Below, piece after piece: positions 1-9,182 of a stretch of 64,000 bases of DNA. Source of the stretch: Leisingera daeponensis DSM 23529 (GTDB lineage: Bacteria > Pseudomonadota > Alphaproteobacteria > Rhodobacterales > Rhodobacteraceae); assembly GCF_000473145.1 (NCBI RefSeq), contig NZ_KI421500.1:930225-994224 (forward strand), given 5' to 3'. Every line of letters starts with the position of its first letter. Position 1 is the stretch's first letter. The translations under genes and the position numbers were made by a program. The notes below the pieces were generated by a model. It did not search any database. It had not been told where the DNA came from and saw only the letters and a program-made list of their open reading frames with translations.

Positions 1-1155
1 CTGCAGGCGGCCATTGAAATCCTCGACCAGGTGCTGGCGGGGGAGCCTGCGGAAAAGGCGCTGACCTCCTGGGGGCGGCGCAGCCGCTTCGCCGGCTCCA
101 AGGACCGCGCCGCGGTGCGCGACCATGTGTTCACCGCGCTGCGCTGCTTGCGCTCTCATGCCGCGCTTGGCGGCGCGCGCAGCGGGCGCGGCCTGATCCT
201 TGGCGCCCTGCGCGAGGCGGGGCAGGATCCGGATGACGTGTTTACCGGCCAGGGCCACGCCCCCGCGCCGCTGAGCGAGGCGGAACGCCTGCTGCCGCCG
301 CCGCCGGAAGGGGCTGAGGCGCTGGATATTCCCGATTGGCTGTGGCCCGCGTTCAGCACGAGCCTTGGCGCCGGGGCCGAATCCGCCGCGCAAGCCTTGC
401 GCAGCCGTGCCCCGGTGCATCTGCGGGTGAACACGTCCCGCGGAACCCTGCAGCAGGCGCAGGAGGCCTTGGCCGCGGACGGTATTGCCACCCGGCCGCA
501 CCCCGCTGCTGCCACCGCGCTGGAAGTCACCGAAGGCGCCCGCAAGCTGCGCAATGCCAAGGCCTATTCGGACGGTCTGGTGGAGTTGCAGGATGCCGCC
601 AGCCAGGCGGTGGTCGAGCGGCTGCCGCTGACGGACGGCATGTCCGTCCTCGATTACTGCGCCGGCGGCGGCGGCAAGAGCCTTGCCATGGCGGCCCGCG
701 CCCGGATCCGGCTGCACGCCCATGACGCCGATCCCAAGCGGATGAAGGACCTGCCGGAGCGCGCTGCGCGGGCAGGCGCCGGTGTGACGCTTCTCACCTC
801 CGCGGATGTTGCTCGCACTGGTCCCTTTGACCTCGTGCTGTGCGATGTGCCCTGTTCCGGGTCCGGATCCTGGCGGCGGGCGCCCGAGGGTAAATGGCGG
901 CTGACGCCGGAGAGCTTGCGCGCCTTGCAGGAAACCCAGTCGGAAATATTGCGCACGGCGGCCGGTCTGACGGCGGCGGGCGGCACGCTGGCCTATGCGA
1001 CATGCTCCATGCTACAGGCTGAAAATACCCAGCAGGTTCAAACCTTTATCGGGCAAAATCCTGAGTGGTCCCTGGCGGCGGAACAAAGCTGGCAGGTGCA
1101 GGACGGCACCGATGGCTTCTATGTAGCCGTGTTGACGCGCGCAAAGGCTGGTTGA
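1..1155 (+). CDS. RsmB/NOP2-type RNA (cytosine-5) methyltransferase, 5' end cut off by the window
   Basis: SAM-dependent methyltransferase of the RsmB/NOL1/NOP2/Sun family, which makes 5-methylcytosine in rRNA. The frame is open from the first base, and the residues before the GTG at 31 still look like the usual family N-terminus, so the start lies upstream and the gene is partial. The Rossmann segment shows the SAM motif (LDYCAGGGGKS, near base 650). Both characteristic cysteines are present: PCSGSG near base 850 and ATCS near base 1000. The NusB-like N-terminal RNA-binding part appears short, as in many alphaproteobacterial members. The exact rRNA position modified cannot be read from the sequence. 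It lies upstream of cckA in the same direction, but the 100-bp gap and the CtrA box suggest that cckA has its own promoter. Confidence 0.85.
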   Translation: MQAAIEILDQVLAGEPAEKALTSWGRRSRFAGSKDRAAVRDHVFTALRCLRSHAALGGARSGRGLILGALREAGQDPDDVFTGQGHAPAPLSEAERLLPPPPEGAEALDIPDWLWPAFSTSLGAGAESAAQALRSRAPVHLRVNTSRGTLQQAQEALAADGIATRPHPAAATALEVTEGARKLRNAKAYSDGLVELQDAASQAVVERLPLTDGMSVLDYCAGGGGKSLAMAARARIRLHAHDADPKRMKDLPERAARAGAGVTLLTSADVARTGPFDLVLCDVPCSGSGSWRRAPEGKWRLTPESLRALQETQSEILRTAAGLTAAGGTLAYATCSMLQAENTQQVQTFIGQNPEWSLAAEQSWQVQDGTDGFYVAVLTRAKAG

Positions 1156-1187
1156 TAGGGTCGCGGCCGGGAAACCCTTTGTTTTTC

Positions 1188-1203
1188 TTAACGTGGTTTT
1201 AAC
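1188..1203 (+). promoter_or_regulatory. CtrA box upstream of cckA
   Basis: Exact match to the full CtrA consensus TTAA-N7-TTAAC (TTAA CGTGGTT TTAAC), ending 52 bp before the cckA start codon. CtrA is the response regulator at the end of the CckA-ChpT-CtrA phosphorelay, so the site predicts feedback control of cckA. The match is seen; binding is inference. Confidence 0.75.
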
Positions 1204-1255
1204 CAAAGCCGCCGCGTTATGGCGTCACCAAGCACTGACCATGGATGGAGCCGTA

Positions 1256-3571
1256 ATGTCCGGTCGCCAAGACACTTCCGTTCCGGAACTGCGCGTTTAC
1301 GCGCCTGAGCATGCCCGGCTGGCCGCCACGCTGCTGCTGGCCGTGATGCTGATGTCCGGCCCCTGGCTGTTTGCGCTGCCCGACTGGATGAGCCGCGGGT
1401 TTATCATGGTGGGGCTGACGCTGGCGGCGGTGGCGGGGCTGATGGCGGTGCAGACCCGGATGCGGCTGAATGCGCGGGCGATGGCGGCGGAACTGCTGAC
1501 CGGTTTTATCGAAAAAGATGCAACCCCCAGCTTTGTCACCGATGACGACGGGGTGATCCATGCCTGCAACGGCGCAGCGGTGAAGCGGTTTCAGGATGGC
1601 AGCCGTGACACGCTGCCGGGCACGCTGCGGTCGATCCTGGCGAACCCGTCTGCGGTGCTGTACCGGCTGCAAAGCCGCGCCCGCGTCGATGGTGCCGCGC
1701 GCGAGGATATCGTGACCCGGCGCGGCCATGTCCGGCTGGCGGTGCATCAGATGACGGGCGGTAGCTTCCTGTGGCGGGTTGAGGATATTCTGGAGCGCGG
1801 CGGCAATGGGCGCGGTGCGGAGGCGATACCGGTGCCGATGATCACCGTTGGCCGCACCGGCGCTGTCCTGTTCATGAACGAGGCAGCCCGCAGCCTGATC
1901 GGCGAGCGGGTGAAGTCGACTGACCGCCTGTTTCCGGCGCTGCCGGTTCTGCCGGGGCGGATCAACACGCTCAGCACCAAGAATGGCCCGGTGCAGGTTC
2001 TGGTCAAAGAAAACAACCGGAATCAGGGCCGCAGCGAGCTGTTCATGATGGAAGTGGACGAAAGCGGGCTGGACGCGGCGCAGGCCGGGCTGGAGGCTTT
2101 GCCGGTTCCGTTCCTCAAGGTCGCGCCCACCGGCGAGATCCTGACCACCAACCGGATGGCGCTGCGCCTGCTGGGGGTGGAGAGCTGCGCCAATCTGAAA
2201 CTCGGCCAGCTGATGGAAGGCCTCGGCCGCCCGATGTCCGACTGGCTGCGCGACACCGCTGACGGGCTGGCGCCGAACAAATCCGAATTCCTGCGCCTGT
2301 CCCGCTCGGACAAGGAGGTCTTTGTCCAGGTCACCCTGACCCGCGTCGTCGAAGAGGGCACCCCGGTTCTGATTGCGGTGCTGAACGACGCGACCGAGCT
2401 GAAGACGCTGGAAGCGCAGTTTGTGCAAAGCCAGAAGATGCAGGCGATCGGCCAGCTGGCGGGCGGTGTGGCGCATGACTTCAACAACCTGCTGACGGCG
2501 ATTTCCGGCCATTGCGACCTGCTGCTGCTGCGCCATGATCAGGGCGACCAGGACTATGGCGATCTGATCCAGATCCATGAAAATGCCAACCGTGCGGCCT
2601 CGCTGGTCAGCCAGCTGCTGGCGTTCTCGCGCAAGCAGACGCTGCAGCCGGAGATCCTGGATGTGCGCGACACGCTGTCGGATCTGACCCATCTGCTGAA
2701 CCGGCTCGTCGGCGAGAAGGTCACCCTGACCCTCAGCCACGATCCGGTGATGAAATCCATCCGCGCCGACAAGCGGCAGCTGGAACAGGTGCTGATGAAC
2801 CTGGTGGTGAACGCGCGCGATGCGATGCCTCAGGGCGGGGAGATCCGGGTCGAGACAGAGGTTCTGGCGCTGGACAAGCCGCTGGAGCGGGACCGCGCCA
2901 CCGTGCCCGCCGGCGATTGGGTCACCGTGAAGGTCTCCGACGAAGGGGTCGGGATCGCGCCCGACAAGCTGCAGAAGGTGTTCGAACCCTTCTACACCAC
3001 CAAGCGCACGGGCGAGGGCACCGGCCTGGGCCTGTCCACGGCCTATGGCATCATCAAGCAGACCGGCGGCTATATCTTTGTCGACTCGGTGCAGGGGCAC
3101 GGCACCCAATTCACCCTGTTCTTCCCGGTCTTCAAGCAGCAGGCGGATGCGCTGCCCGTTGAAAAGCCTGCGGTGGCGGAAGACAAGACCGCGGCCAACC
3201 AGCACGGCGAGGGCGTGGTGCTGCTGGTCGAGGACGAGGCGCCGGTGCGGGCCTTTGCCTCGCGTGCGCTGCGGATGCGCGGCTATACCGTGCTGGAGGC
3301 GGAATCGGCCGAGGATGCGCTGCGCACGCTGGAAGATCCCGGCCTGACGGTGGATGTCTTTGTCACCGACGTGGTGATGCCTGGCATGGATGGTCCCAGC
3401 TGGGTGCGCGAAGCGCTGAAGGAACGGCCCGATACCCGTGTTGTCTTTGTCTCCGGCTATGCCGAAGGCGCCTTTGGCGAGGCGCAGCCGGAGGTGCCGA
3501 ACTCTGTGTTCCTGCCCAAGCCCTTCTCGCTGAACCAGCTGACCGAGACGGTGCACGCCCAGCTGCATTGA
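1256..3571 (+). CDS. cckA: Hybrid histidine kinase CckA
   Basis: Top kinase of the CckA-ChpT-CtrA phosphorelay, which in Rhodobacteraceae governs motility, gene transfer agents and related traits. The protein is 771 aa. Two membrane helices lie at about residues 22-66, followed by PAS-like sensor regions to about 390. A HisKA domain carries the phosphoacceptor His407 in AHDFNNLL, then an HATPase domain (DEGVGI and GTGLGL boxes), and a C-terminal receiver domain has Asp705 in [11 protein letters not shown] and the usual Lys in LPKPFS. I chose ATG 1256 because GGAG at 1247-1250 is well spaced for it. ATG 1241 and GTG 1193 are in frame upstream but poorly supported, and the GTG overlaps the CtrA box. 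CckA both phosphorylates and dephosphorylates through ChpT, which is not in this window. Confidence 0.93.
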   Translation: MSGRQDTSVPELRVYAPEHARLAATLLLAVMLMSGPWLFALPDWMSRGFIMVGLTLAAVAGLMAVQTRMRLNARAMAAELLTGFIEKDATPSFVTDDDGVIHACNGAAVKRFQDGSRDTLPGTLRSILANPSAVLYRLQSRARVDGAAREDIVTRRGHVRLAVHQMTGGSFLWRVEDILERGGNGRGAEAIPVPMITVGRTGAVLFMNEAARSLIGERVKSTDRLFPALPVLPGRINTLSTKNGPVQVLVKENNRNQGRSELFMMEVDESGLDAAQAGLEALPVPFLKVAPTGEILTTNRMALRLLGVESCANLKLGQLMEGLGRPMSDWLRDTADGLAPNKSEFLRLSRSDKEVFVQVTLTRVVEEGTPVLIAVLNDATELKTLEAQFVQSQKMQAIGQLAGGVAHDFNNLLTAISGHCDLLLLRHDQGDQDYGDLIQIHENANRAASLVSQLLAFSRKQTLQPEILDVRDTLSDLTHLLNRLVGEKVTLTLSHDPVMKSIRADKRQLEQVLMNLVVNARDAMPQGGEIRVETEVLALDKPLERDRATVPAGDWVTVKVSDEGVGIAPDKLQKVFEPFYTTKRTGEGTGLGLSTAYGIIKQTGGYIFVDSVQGHGTQFTLFFPVFKQQADALPVEKPAVAEDKTAANQHGEGVVLLVEDEAPVRAFASRALRMRGYTVLEAESAEDALRTLEDPGLTVDVFVTDVVMPGMDGPSWVREALKERPDTRVVFVSGYAEGAFGEAQPEVPNSVFLPKPFSLNQLTETVHAQLH

Positions 3572-3597
3572 GCCCCGGGCGGCAGCTTTAAAGATCA

Positions 3598-3619
3598 AAG
3601 CCGCCGGACCCGGCGGCTT
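3598..3619. terminator. Hairpin between convergent cckA and the sulfotransferase-like gene
   Basis: Inverted repeat AAGCCGCCGG / CCGGCGGCTT with a two-base centre between convergent genes. T-runs are short on both sides, so it is a plausible bidirectional terminator rather than a strong one. Confidence 0.5.
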
Positions 3620-3626
3620 GTGGCTT

Positions 3627-4226
3627 TCAGCGGAGCGGGATGGACTGGTACAGCTCGAACTCCGGCGCCCGTTTGCGCCGCAGGCGGGCCTCAGCCTTCG
3701 GGCTGAGCGGCAGATCCGCTGCCGGGCTGACGTTCTTGCGCTCCAGGTGCAGTTCCGTGTCCAACCGCTGTTCGAGAAATGTTTTCAGCGCGTTCCGGTC
3801 CTCATACCGGAACAGATGGCTGACCTTGCAGCCGTTCGGCTGCGCTTCCAGAAACTTCGCCTGGCTGCCAACATTGGCATAGGCGGGCGGGTTGCCCTTG
3901 CAGCAGGCGTTCAGAAAGTCTTCGAAACTCACGTCCTTGGTGGAATTGGGCTGACCGTCCAGCGCAGGCCGCTGGCGGTAGCGGTACCAGCTGCCCAGCC
4001 AGCTGACCGGCTCCCGCATCACCGCGGCAACCTCCAGCTCGGCCCCGCAGACCTTTTCATACATCGGCCGGATCCAGCGGTTATAGCGGTAAAGCGGCGC
4101 GTGCTTCAGCTCAGGCGGGTCGGAGATCACCAGATCGGCGCGGTCGCGCAACGCCGCCTGAAAGGCGGTGGTGCCGGTCTTGGGAACGGACAGAAGCGCC
4201 AGCCGTTCCTTGAAAAATATCATCAT
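3627..4226 (-). CDS. Sulfotransferase-like protein (P-loop fold)
   Basis: Small protein of 199 aa with the PAPS-binding 5'-phosphosulfate loop at the N-terminus (SVPKTGTTAF). A REP-containing segment further on (AVMREPVSWLGSWYRYRQ) resembles the 3'-phosphate-binding region of sulfotransferases. Family enzymes move sulfate from PAPS to hydroxyl or amino groups on sugars, lipids or proteins; the substrate here is unknown. The start is uncertain. I chose the ATG at 4226, directly before the conserved beta-strand. A GTG at 4286 with an AGGGG-like site would add 20 residues that look like non-coding sequence. The gene is converging with cckA and divergent from recA. Confidence 0.6.
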   Translation of the reverse strand: MMIFFKERLALLSVPKTGTTAFQAALRDRADLVISDPPELKHAPLYRYNRWIRPMYEKVCGAELEVAAVMREPVSWLGSWYRYRQRPALDGQPNSTKDVSFEDFLNACCKGNPPAYANVGSQAKFLEAQPNGCKVSHLFRYEDRNALKTFLEQRLDTELHLERKNVSPAADLPLSPKAEARLRRKRAPEFELYQSIPLR

Positions 4227-4318
4227 TCCGTTAACTGCCCGGTAAATTTTATTGCTCTGCCTTAACCATAAATCTTTCTTTAACACCCCGCCCCTGAAGT
4301 GGGTACATCAGTTTTCGG

Positions 4319-4347
4319 TTGCAATGTTCTCTTTTTGATCTCATAAG
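4319..4347 (+). promoter_or_regulatory. Candidate sigma-70 promoter of recA
   Basis: TTGCAA at 4319-4324 and CATAAG at 4342-4347 are separated by 17 bp and lie directly before the LexA box. Each hexamer matches the consensus at four of six bases. The location makes this the likely SOS promoter of recA. Confidence 0.45.
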
Positions 4348-4362
4348 GAACAAGAGGTGAAC
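4348..4362 (+). promoter_or_regulatory. LexA (SOS) box of recA
   Basis: Exact match to the alphaproteobacterial LexA site GAAC-N7-GAAC (GAAC AAGAGGT GAAC). It sits immediately downstream of the candidate -10, over the expected transcription start, 56 bp before the recA ATG. LexA bound here should block recA until DNA damage. Confidence 0.85.
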
Positions 4363-4418
4363 AAAGCAGTGATTGCCGCACGCCCCGGTGTGTGACAGAT
4401 AGAAAGGGACAAGGGACT

Positions 4419-5486
4419 ATGGCGGATCTTTTGACCATGAAAAATAAAATTAGCGGTGACAAGCAAAAGGCGCTCGACAGCGCGCTTGCCCAGATTGAGC
4501 GGCAGTTCGGCAAGGGCTCCATCATGAAGCTGGGCGATGGCACGGCCCTGCAGGAGATCGAGGCGAGCTCGACCGGCTCCCTGGGGCTGGACATCGCGCT
4601 GGGGATCGGCGGTCTGCCGATGGGCCGGATCGTCGAAATCTACGGCCCGGAAAGCTCGGGTAAGACCACGCTGACGCTGCACTGCATTGCGGAACAGCAG
4701 AAAAAGGGCGGCGTTTGCGCCTTTGTCGACGCGGAACACGCGCTGGACCCGCAGTATGCGGCCAAGCTGGGCGTCGACCTGGATGAGCTGCTGATCTCGC
4801 AGCCCGACACCGGCGAACAGGCGCTGGAAATCACCGATACGCTGGTGCGCTCCGGCGCGGTCAACATGGTGATCGTCGACTCCGTGGCGGCACTGACCCC
4901 GAAGTCGGAGCTTGAGGGCGACATGGGCGACAGCAGCGTCGGCGTGCAGGCCCGCCTGATGAGCCAGGCGATGCGCAAGCTGACCGGCTCCATCAGCCGC
5001 TCCAAATGCATGGTGATCTTCATCAACCAGATCCGCATGAAGATCGGCGTGATGTTCGGCAGCCCGGAAACCACCACCGGCGGCAACGCGCTGAAATTCT
5101 ACTCCTCCGTCCGTCTCGATATCCGCCGCATCGGCTCGATCAAGGACCGGGACGAAGTGGTCGGCAACTCCACCCGCGTCAAGGTGGTGAAGAACAAGGT
5201 TGCGCCGCCGTTCAAGCAGGTGGAATTCGACATCATGTATGGCGAAGGCATCTCCAAGATGGGCGAATTGCTGGACCTGGGCGTGGCGGCCGGTGTCGTC
5301 AACAAGTCCGGCGCATGGTTCTCCTACGGGGATGAGCGTATTGGGCAGGGGCGCGAGAACGCGAAGGTGTTCCTGCGCGAAAACCCCTCCATCGCCTATG
5401 ACATCGAGGACAAGATCCGCGCCTCGCACGGGCTGGATTTCCAGCGCCCGGATCTGGACAGTGCCGATGATATCCTTGAGGCCTAA
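4419..5486 (+). CDS. recA: Recombinase RecA
   Basis: Strand-exchange ATPase for homologous recombination, and co-protease for LexA self-cleavage. The protein is 355 aa, the usual length. It shows Walker A GPESSGKT at residues 76-83, the VIVDSVAAL Walker B segment, the [15 protein letters not shown]2 loop region and an acidic C-terminal tail. I start at ATG 4419, which has purine-rich AAAGGGA upstream. The in-frame GTG at 4392 would add nine residues foreign to the family. The gene is monocistronic: LexA box before it, strong terminator after it. Confidence 0.97.
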   Translation: MADLLTMKNKISGDKQKALDSALAQIERQFGKGSIMKLGDGTALQEIEASSTGSLGLDIALGIGGLPMGRIVEIYGPESSGKTTLTLHCIAEQQKKGGVCAFVDAEHALDPQYAAKLGVDLDELLISQPDTGEQALEITDTLVRSGAVNMVIVDSVAALTPKSELEGDMGDSSVGVQARLMSQAMRKLTGSISRSKCMVIFINQIRMKIGVMFGSPETTTGGNALKFYSSVRLDIRRIGSIKDRDEVVGNSTRVKVVKNKVAPPFKQVEFDIMYGEGISKMGELLDLGVAAGVVNKSGAWFSYGDERIGQGRENAKVFLRENPSIAYDIEDKIRASHGLDFQRPDLDSADDILEA

Positions 5487-5521
5487 GCGCCGGATAATCT
5501 GATCAAATCTCAGCAACACGG

Positions 5522-5548
5522 GGGCGCGGCGCAGGCTGCGCCCTTTTT
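5522..5548 (+). terminator. Rho-independent terminator of recA
   Basis: A nine-base-pair GC stem (5522-5530 with 5535-5543, one G-T pair) and GCAG loop are followed by five T. It lies 36 bp after the recA stop. Confidence 0.9.
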
Positions 5549-5642
5549 CATCGGCACCGCCGCTTCCCGCTGTAGACAGTGCCCCGGCAGGCGGGTAAAC
5601 CTGCCCGGAACGCTTGTTTTAAGCCCGCAAGAGATCCCGCAC

Positions 5643-8294
5643 ATGCCGACGCTCAACGATATCCGCTCTACCTTCCTGAACTACTTTGCCAAAAACGGGC
5701 ACGAGGTGGTCGACTCCAGCCCGCTGGTGCCGCGCAACGATCCCACGTTGATGTTCACCAACTCCGGCATGGTGCAGTTCAAAAACTGCTTCACCGGGGT
5801 GGAAACCCGCGAGTACAAGCGCGCGACGTCGTCGCAGAAATGCGTCCGGGCCGGCGGCAAGCACAACGATCTCGACAACGTGGGCTATACCGCGCGCCAC
5901 CACACATTCTTTGAGATGCTCGGCAACTTCTCCTTCGGCGACTACTTCAAGGAGGAGGCGATCCCCTTTGCCTGGGAGCTGATCACCAAGGAGTTCGATA
6001 TTCCGAAGGACCGGCTCTACACCACCGTCTATCACACCGATGACGAAGCCTTTGAGATCTGGAAGAAAATGGGCGTGCCGGAGGACCGGATCATCCGCAT
6101 CGCGACCTCCGACAATTTCTGGCAGATGGGCGACACCGGCCCCTGCGGCCCCTGCACCGAGATCTTCTATGACCACGGCGACCACATCTGGGGCGGCCCT
6201 CCGGGTTCTCCGGAGGAAGACGGCGACCGTTTCATCGAGATCTGGAACCTCGTCTTCATGCAGAACGAGCGGTTCGCGGACGGCACGATGGTCGATCTGG
6301 ACATGCAGTCCATCGACACCGGCATGGGGCTGGAGCGGATTGCGGCGCTGCTGCAGGGCACCCATGACAACTATGAAACCGATCTGTTCAGATCGCTGAT
6401 CGAGGCGTCCGCGAACGCGACGAACACCGATCCGTTCGGGGATCAGAACGTGCATCACCGGGTGATCGCCGATCACCTGAGGTCCTGCTCCTTCCTGATC
6501 GCCGAGGGCGTGCTGCCCTCGAACGAAGGCCGCGGCTATGTTCTGCGCCGGATCATGCGCCGCGCGATGCGCCATGCCTCGCTGCTGGGCGCCAACGATC
6601 CGGTGATGCACAAGCTGGTTCCGTCGCTGGTGCAGAAGATGGGTGCCGCCTATCCGGAGCTTGGCCAGGGGCAGGCGCTGATCGAAGAGACCTTCGAGCA
6701 GGAGGAAACCCGCTTCCTCAAGACCCTGGACCGCGGCCTGAAGCTGCTGGATGAGGCCTCTGCCGGTCTGGGCAAAGGTGACGTCTTGCCGGGTGAAACT
6801 GCGTTCAAACTGTATGACACCTATGGCTTCCCGCTCGACCTGACCCAGGACGCGCTGCGCGCCAAGGAGATCGAGGTCGACACCGGCGGCTTTGACGCCG
6901 CGATGAAGGCCCAGAAGGAGCAATCGCGCGCTGGCGGCATCGGGCTGGGCGAAGCGGCGGATGTGAAGGTTTACTTCGATATTGTCGATGCAGCCGGCAC
7001 CACTGATTTCCTGGGCTATGAGACTGAAAAGGCCGAGGGCCAGATTGTCGCCATCGTCAAGGACGGGGCGCAGCTGCAATCCGCCGCCAAGGGCGACACG
7101 GTTCAGATCATCCTGAACCAGACGCCGTTTTACGGCGAAAGCGGCGGCCAGGTGGGTGACAGCGGCGTGCTGACCGTTGCCGGCGGCGCGGCGCGCATCA
7201 CAGACACCAAAAAGGTGGAGGGCCTGTTCCTGCACCTCGCCGAAGTGACCGAGGGCGAGATCGCCGTCGGGCAGGGCGCCGCGATGGAAGTGGACCACGA
7301 CCGCCGCAGCAAGATCCGGGCCAACCACTCGGCCACCCATCTGCTGCACGAGGCGCTGCGCAACGCGCTGGGGGAGCATGTGGCGCAGAAGGGCTCGCTG
7401 AATGCGGCGGACCGGCTGCGGTTTGACTTCAGCCACAACAAGGCGATGAGCGCGGAGGAACTGGCCAAGGTCGGCGCCGAGGTGAATGATTTCATCCGCC
7501 AGAACACGCCGGTCTCCACCCGGATCATGACCCCGGATGATGCGCGCGAACTGGGCGCTCAGGCGCTGTTCGGCGAGAAATACGGTGACGAGGTCCGCGT
7601 TGTCTCCATGGGCCGCGCAGCCACAGGCAAGGGCCATGACGGTGACACCTATTCGATCGAGCTGTGCGGCGGCACCCATGTGAAGCAGACCGGCGACATC
7701 GGCACCTTTGTCATTCTGGGCGACAGCGCTTCGTCGGCTGGCGTGCGCCGGATCGAGGCGCTGACCGGCGCGGCGGCGGTGGAGCATCTGGAGCGCGAAG
7801 CGGGCCGGATGGCCGAGGTCGCAGCGGCCCTGAAGGCGCAGCCTGCGGAGGTTCTGGACCGTCTCAAGGCGATGATGGACGAGCGCAAGGCGCTGCAGAA
7901 CGAGATTTCCAACCTCAAGCAGCAGATCGCCATGGGCGGCGGCTCCGGCGGTGGCGCCGAGGCCAAGGACGTGAATGGCAAGAAGTTCCTGGCCCAGGCG
8001 CTCAAGGGCGTGTCCGGCAAGGACCTGCGCGGCCTGATCGACAAGCACAAGCAAAACATCGGCTCCGGTGTGATCCTGCTGATCGCCGAAGAAGACGGCA
8101 AGGTGGCCGTGGCCGCCGGCGTGACCGACGATCTGACCGGCGAAGTCTCTGCCGTGGACGTGCTCAAGGCCGCGGTTCCGGCCGTTGGCGGCAAGGGCGG
8201 CGGCGGCCGTCCGGATATGGCCCAGGGCGGCGGCAAGGACTTCTCCGGCGCCGAGGAGGCGATCAAGGCTGCGGAGGCCGTGCTGGCGGGCTGA
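5643..8294 (+). CDS. alaS: Alanyl-tRNA synthetase
   Basis: Class II aminoacyl-tRNA synthetase that charges tRNA-Ala, 883 aa, full family length. The catalytic domain is at the N-terminus. The editing domain shows the zinc-binding [10 protein letters not shown] motif at about residue 560 and the second zinc motif CGGTHV at about 675. The C-terminal C-Ala/DHHA1 domain follows a coiled-coil stretch and a Gly-rich loop at about residue 764. An AAGAG site precedes ATG 5643. It lies downstream of recA, as in many alphaproteobacteria, but the recA terminator separates the two transcripts. The very long open frame on the opposite strand across this gene is a shadow of its codon bias. Confidence 0.97.
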   Translation: MPTLNDIRSTFLNYFAKNGHEVVDSSPLVPRNDPTLMFTNSGMVQFKNCFTGVETREYKRATSSQKCVRAGGKHNDLDNVGYTARHHTFFEMLGNFSFGDYFKEEAIPFAWELITKEFDIPKDRLYTTVYHTDDEAFEIWKKMGVPEDRIIRIATSDNFWQMGDTGPCGPCTEIFYDHGDHIWGGPPGSPEEDGDRFIEIWNLVFMQNERFADGTMVDLDMQSIDTGMGLERIAALLQGTHDNYETDLFRSLIEASANATNTDPFGDQNVHHRVIADHLRSCSFLIAEGVLPSNEGRGYVLRRIMRRAMRHASLLGANDPVMHKLVPSLVQKMGAAYPELGQGQALIEETFEQEETRFLKTLDRGLKLLDEASAGLGKGDVLPGETAFKLYDTYGFPLDLTQDALRAKEIEVDTGGFDAAMKAQKEQSRAGGIGLGEAADVKVYFDIVDAAGTTDFLGYETEKAEGQIVAIVKDGAQLQSAAKGDTVQIILNQTPFYGESGGQVGDSGVLTVAGGAARITDTKKVEGLFLHLAEVTEGEIAVGQGAAMEVDHDRRSKIRANHSATHLLHEALRNALGEHVAQKGSLNAADRLRFDFSHNKAMSAEELAKVGAEVNDFIRQNTPVSTRIMTPDDARELGAQALFGEKYGDEVRVVSMGRAATGKGHDGDTYSIELCGGTHVKQTGDIGTFVILGDSASSAGVRRIEALTGAAAVEHLEREAGRMAEVAAALKAQPAEVLDRLKAMMDERKALQNEISNLKQQIAMGGGSGGGAEAKDVNGKKFLAQALKGVSGKDLRGLIDKHKQNIGSGVILLIAEEDGKVAVAAGVTDDLTGEVSAVDVLKAAVPAVGGKGGGGRPDMAQGGGKDFSGAEEAIKAAEAVLAG

Positions 8295-8373
8295 CCATCT
8301 GGTCAAAAAAACACTTGGTCTTTCCGGCGTACGGCCTAAGCTGCCGGAAAGATCATCAACCCTGGAGGCTCCG

Positions 8374-8661
8374 ATGCCCGCGCTTTGGATTGCACATGTG
8401 ACCGTCACCGACGCCGATGCCTATGGCAAATATGCCGAACTGGCAGGCCCGGCCATCGCCAAGCATGGCGGCGAGTTCATCGCCCGCGGCGGCCGGTTCG
8501 TGCAGCTGGAGGGCAAGGAGCGCCCGCGCAACGTCGTTGCTAAATTTCCCAGCGTTGAAGCGGCAGTCGACTGTTATCACAGTGCCGAATACCAGGAGGC
8601 GCTGGACCATGCGCGCGGTGCCTCCGAGCGCGAGCTGATCGTGGTCGAAACCTCCGAGTAA
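8374..8661 (+). CDS. DUF1330 family protein
   Basis: Protein of 95 aa with a ferredoxin-like alpha/beta-barrel fold, typified by the ARGGRFVQLEG strand-turn and the KFPSVEAAVDCYHSAEYQ helix found across DUF1330. These are small cytoplasmic proteins whose biochemical role is not established. GGAGG at 8364-8368 decides the ATG at 8374 against longer in-frame options. The stop codon overlaps the start of the following MOSC gene by one base (TAATG), so the two are probably translationally coupled. Confidence 0.85.
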   Translation: MPALWIAHVTVTDADAYGKYAELAGPAIAKHGGEFIARGGRFVQLEGKERPRNVVAKFPSVEAAVDCYHSAEYQEALDHARGASERELIVVETSE

Positions 8662-9143
8662 TGGTCACCGCCTTTGCGGAGATGCTGAAATGCCATGCGG
8701 CCCCGGGCCGGGTGGCATGGATCGGGCTGCGTCCCGGGCGGCGAGAAGACGTTCAGACGCCCGGCAGCGCCGAAGTGTCCCTGGATGGCTTGGTCGGCGA
8801 TCACGCCAAGGCCGGTAAACGTGCTGTGACCCTGATCCAGGCGGAACACTTGCCGGTTATCGCGGCCCTCGCCCGTATAGGCGCGGTGCAGCCGGAGCAG
8901 TTGCGGCGAAACCTTGTGATTTCAGGCATCAACCTTGCAGCCCTGCGCAAGGCGGCGCTGCGGGTTGGCAGTGCGGTGCTGCAGGTCACCGGGCCTTGCC
9001 CGCCATGTTCAAGGATGGAGGAAGTGCTGGGCCGCGGCGGATACAATGCGATGCGCGGGCATGGCGGCTGGTACGCAGAGGTGCTGGAACCGGGCAGGGT
9101 CGCCTTGGGCGACAGCGTTACGTTTCTGACAGACGCAGAATGA
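8661..9143 (+). CDS. MOSC domain protein
   Basis: Protein of 160 aa made of a single MOSC (molybdenum cofactor sulfurase C-terminal) domain. The GLVGDHA segment, the LRRNLVISGINL strand and the conserved cysteine in GPCPPCSRM support the assignment. MOSC proteins bind molybdenum cofactor or carry sulfur or other groups via that cysteine; YiiM-like stand-alone members reduce N-hydroxylated compounds. Which activity applies here is not visible. It is coupled to the DUF1330 gene by a one-base overlap and ends just before a shared terminator. Confidence 0.85.
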   Translation: MVTAFAEMLKCHAAPGRVAWIGLRPGRREDVQTPGSAEVSLDGLVGDHAKAGKRAVTLIQAEHLPVIAALARIGAVQPEQLRRNLVISGINLAALRKAALRVGSAVLQVTGPCPPCSRMEEVLGRGGYNAMRGHGGWYAEVLEPGRVALGDSVTFLTDAE

Positions 9144-9144
9144 A

Positions 9145-9174
9145 AAACGGCGGCAGATCTCTCTGCCGCCGTTT
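9145..9174. terminator. Bidirectional terminator between MOSC gene and typA
   Basis: A perfect 13-bp stem (9145-9157 with 9162-9174) and TCTC loop with A-tracts and T-tracts at the ends. It lies between two convergent genes and can serve both. Confidence 0.9.
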
Positions 9175-9182
9175 CATGTTCG

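Noticed and set aside
1217..3598. 793-codon open frame antisense to cckA
   Set aside because: Shadow of codon bias in cckA; the sense strand encodes a complete hybrid kinase with all motifs.
5619..8408. 929-codon open frame on the minus strand across alaS
   Set aside because: It is the antisense shadow of the GC-rich alaS gene: no family resemblance and a repetitive His/Gln/Ala-rich composition.
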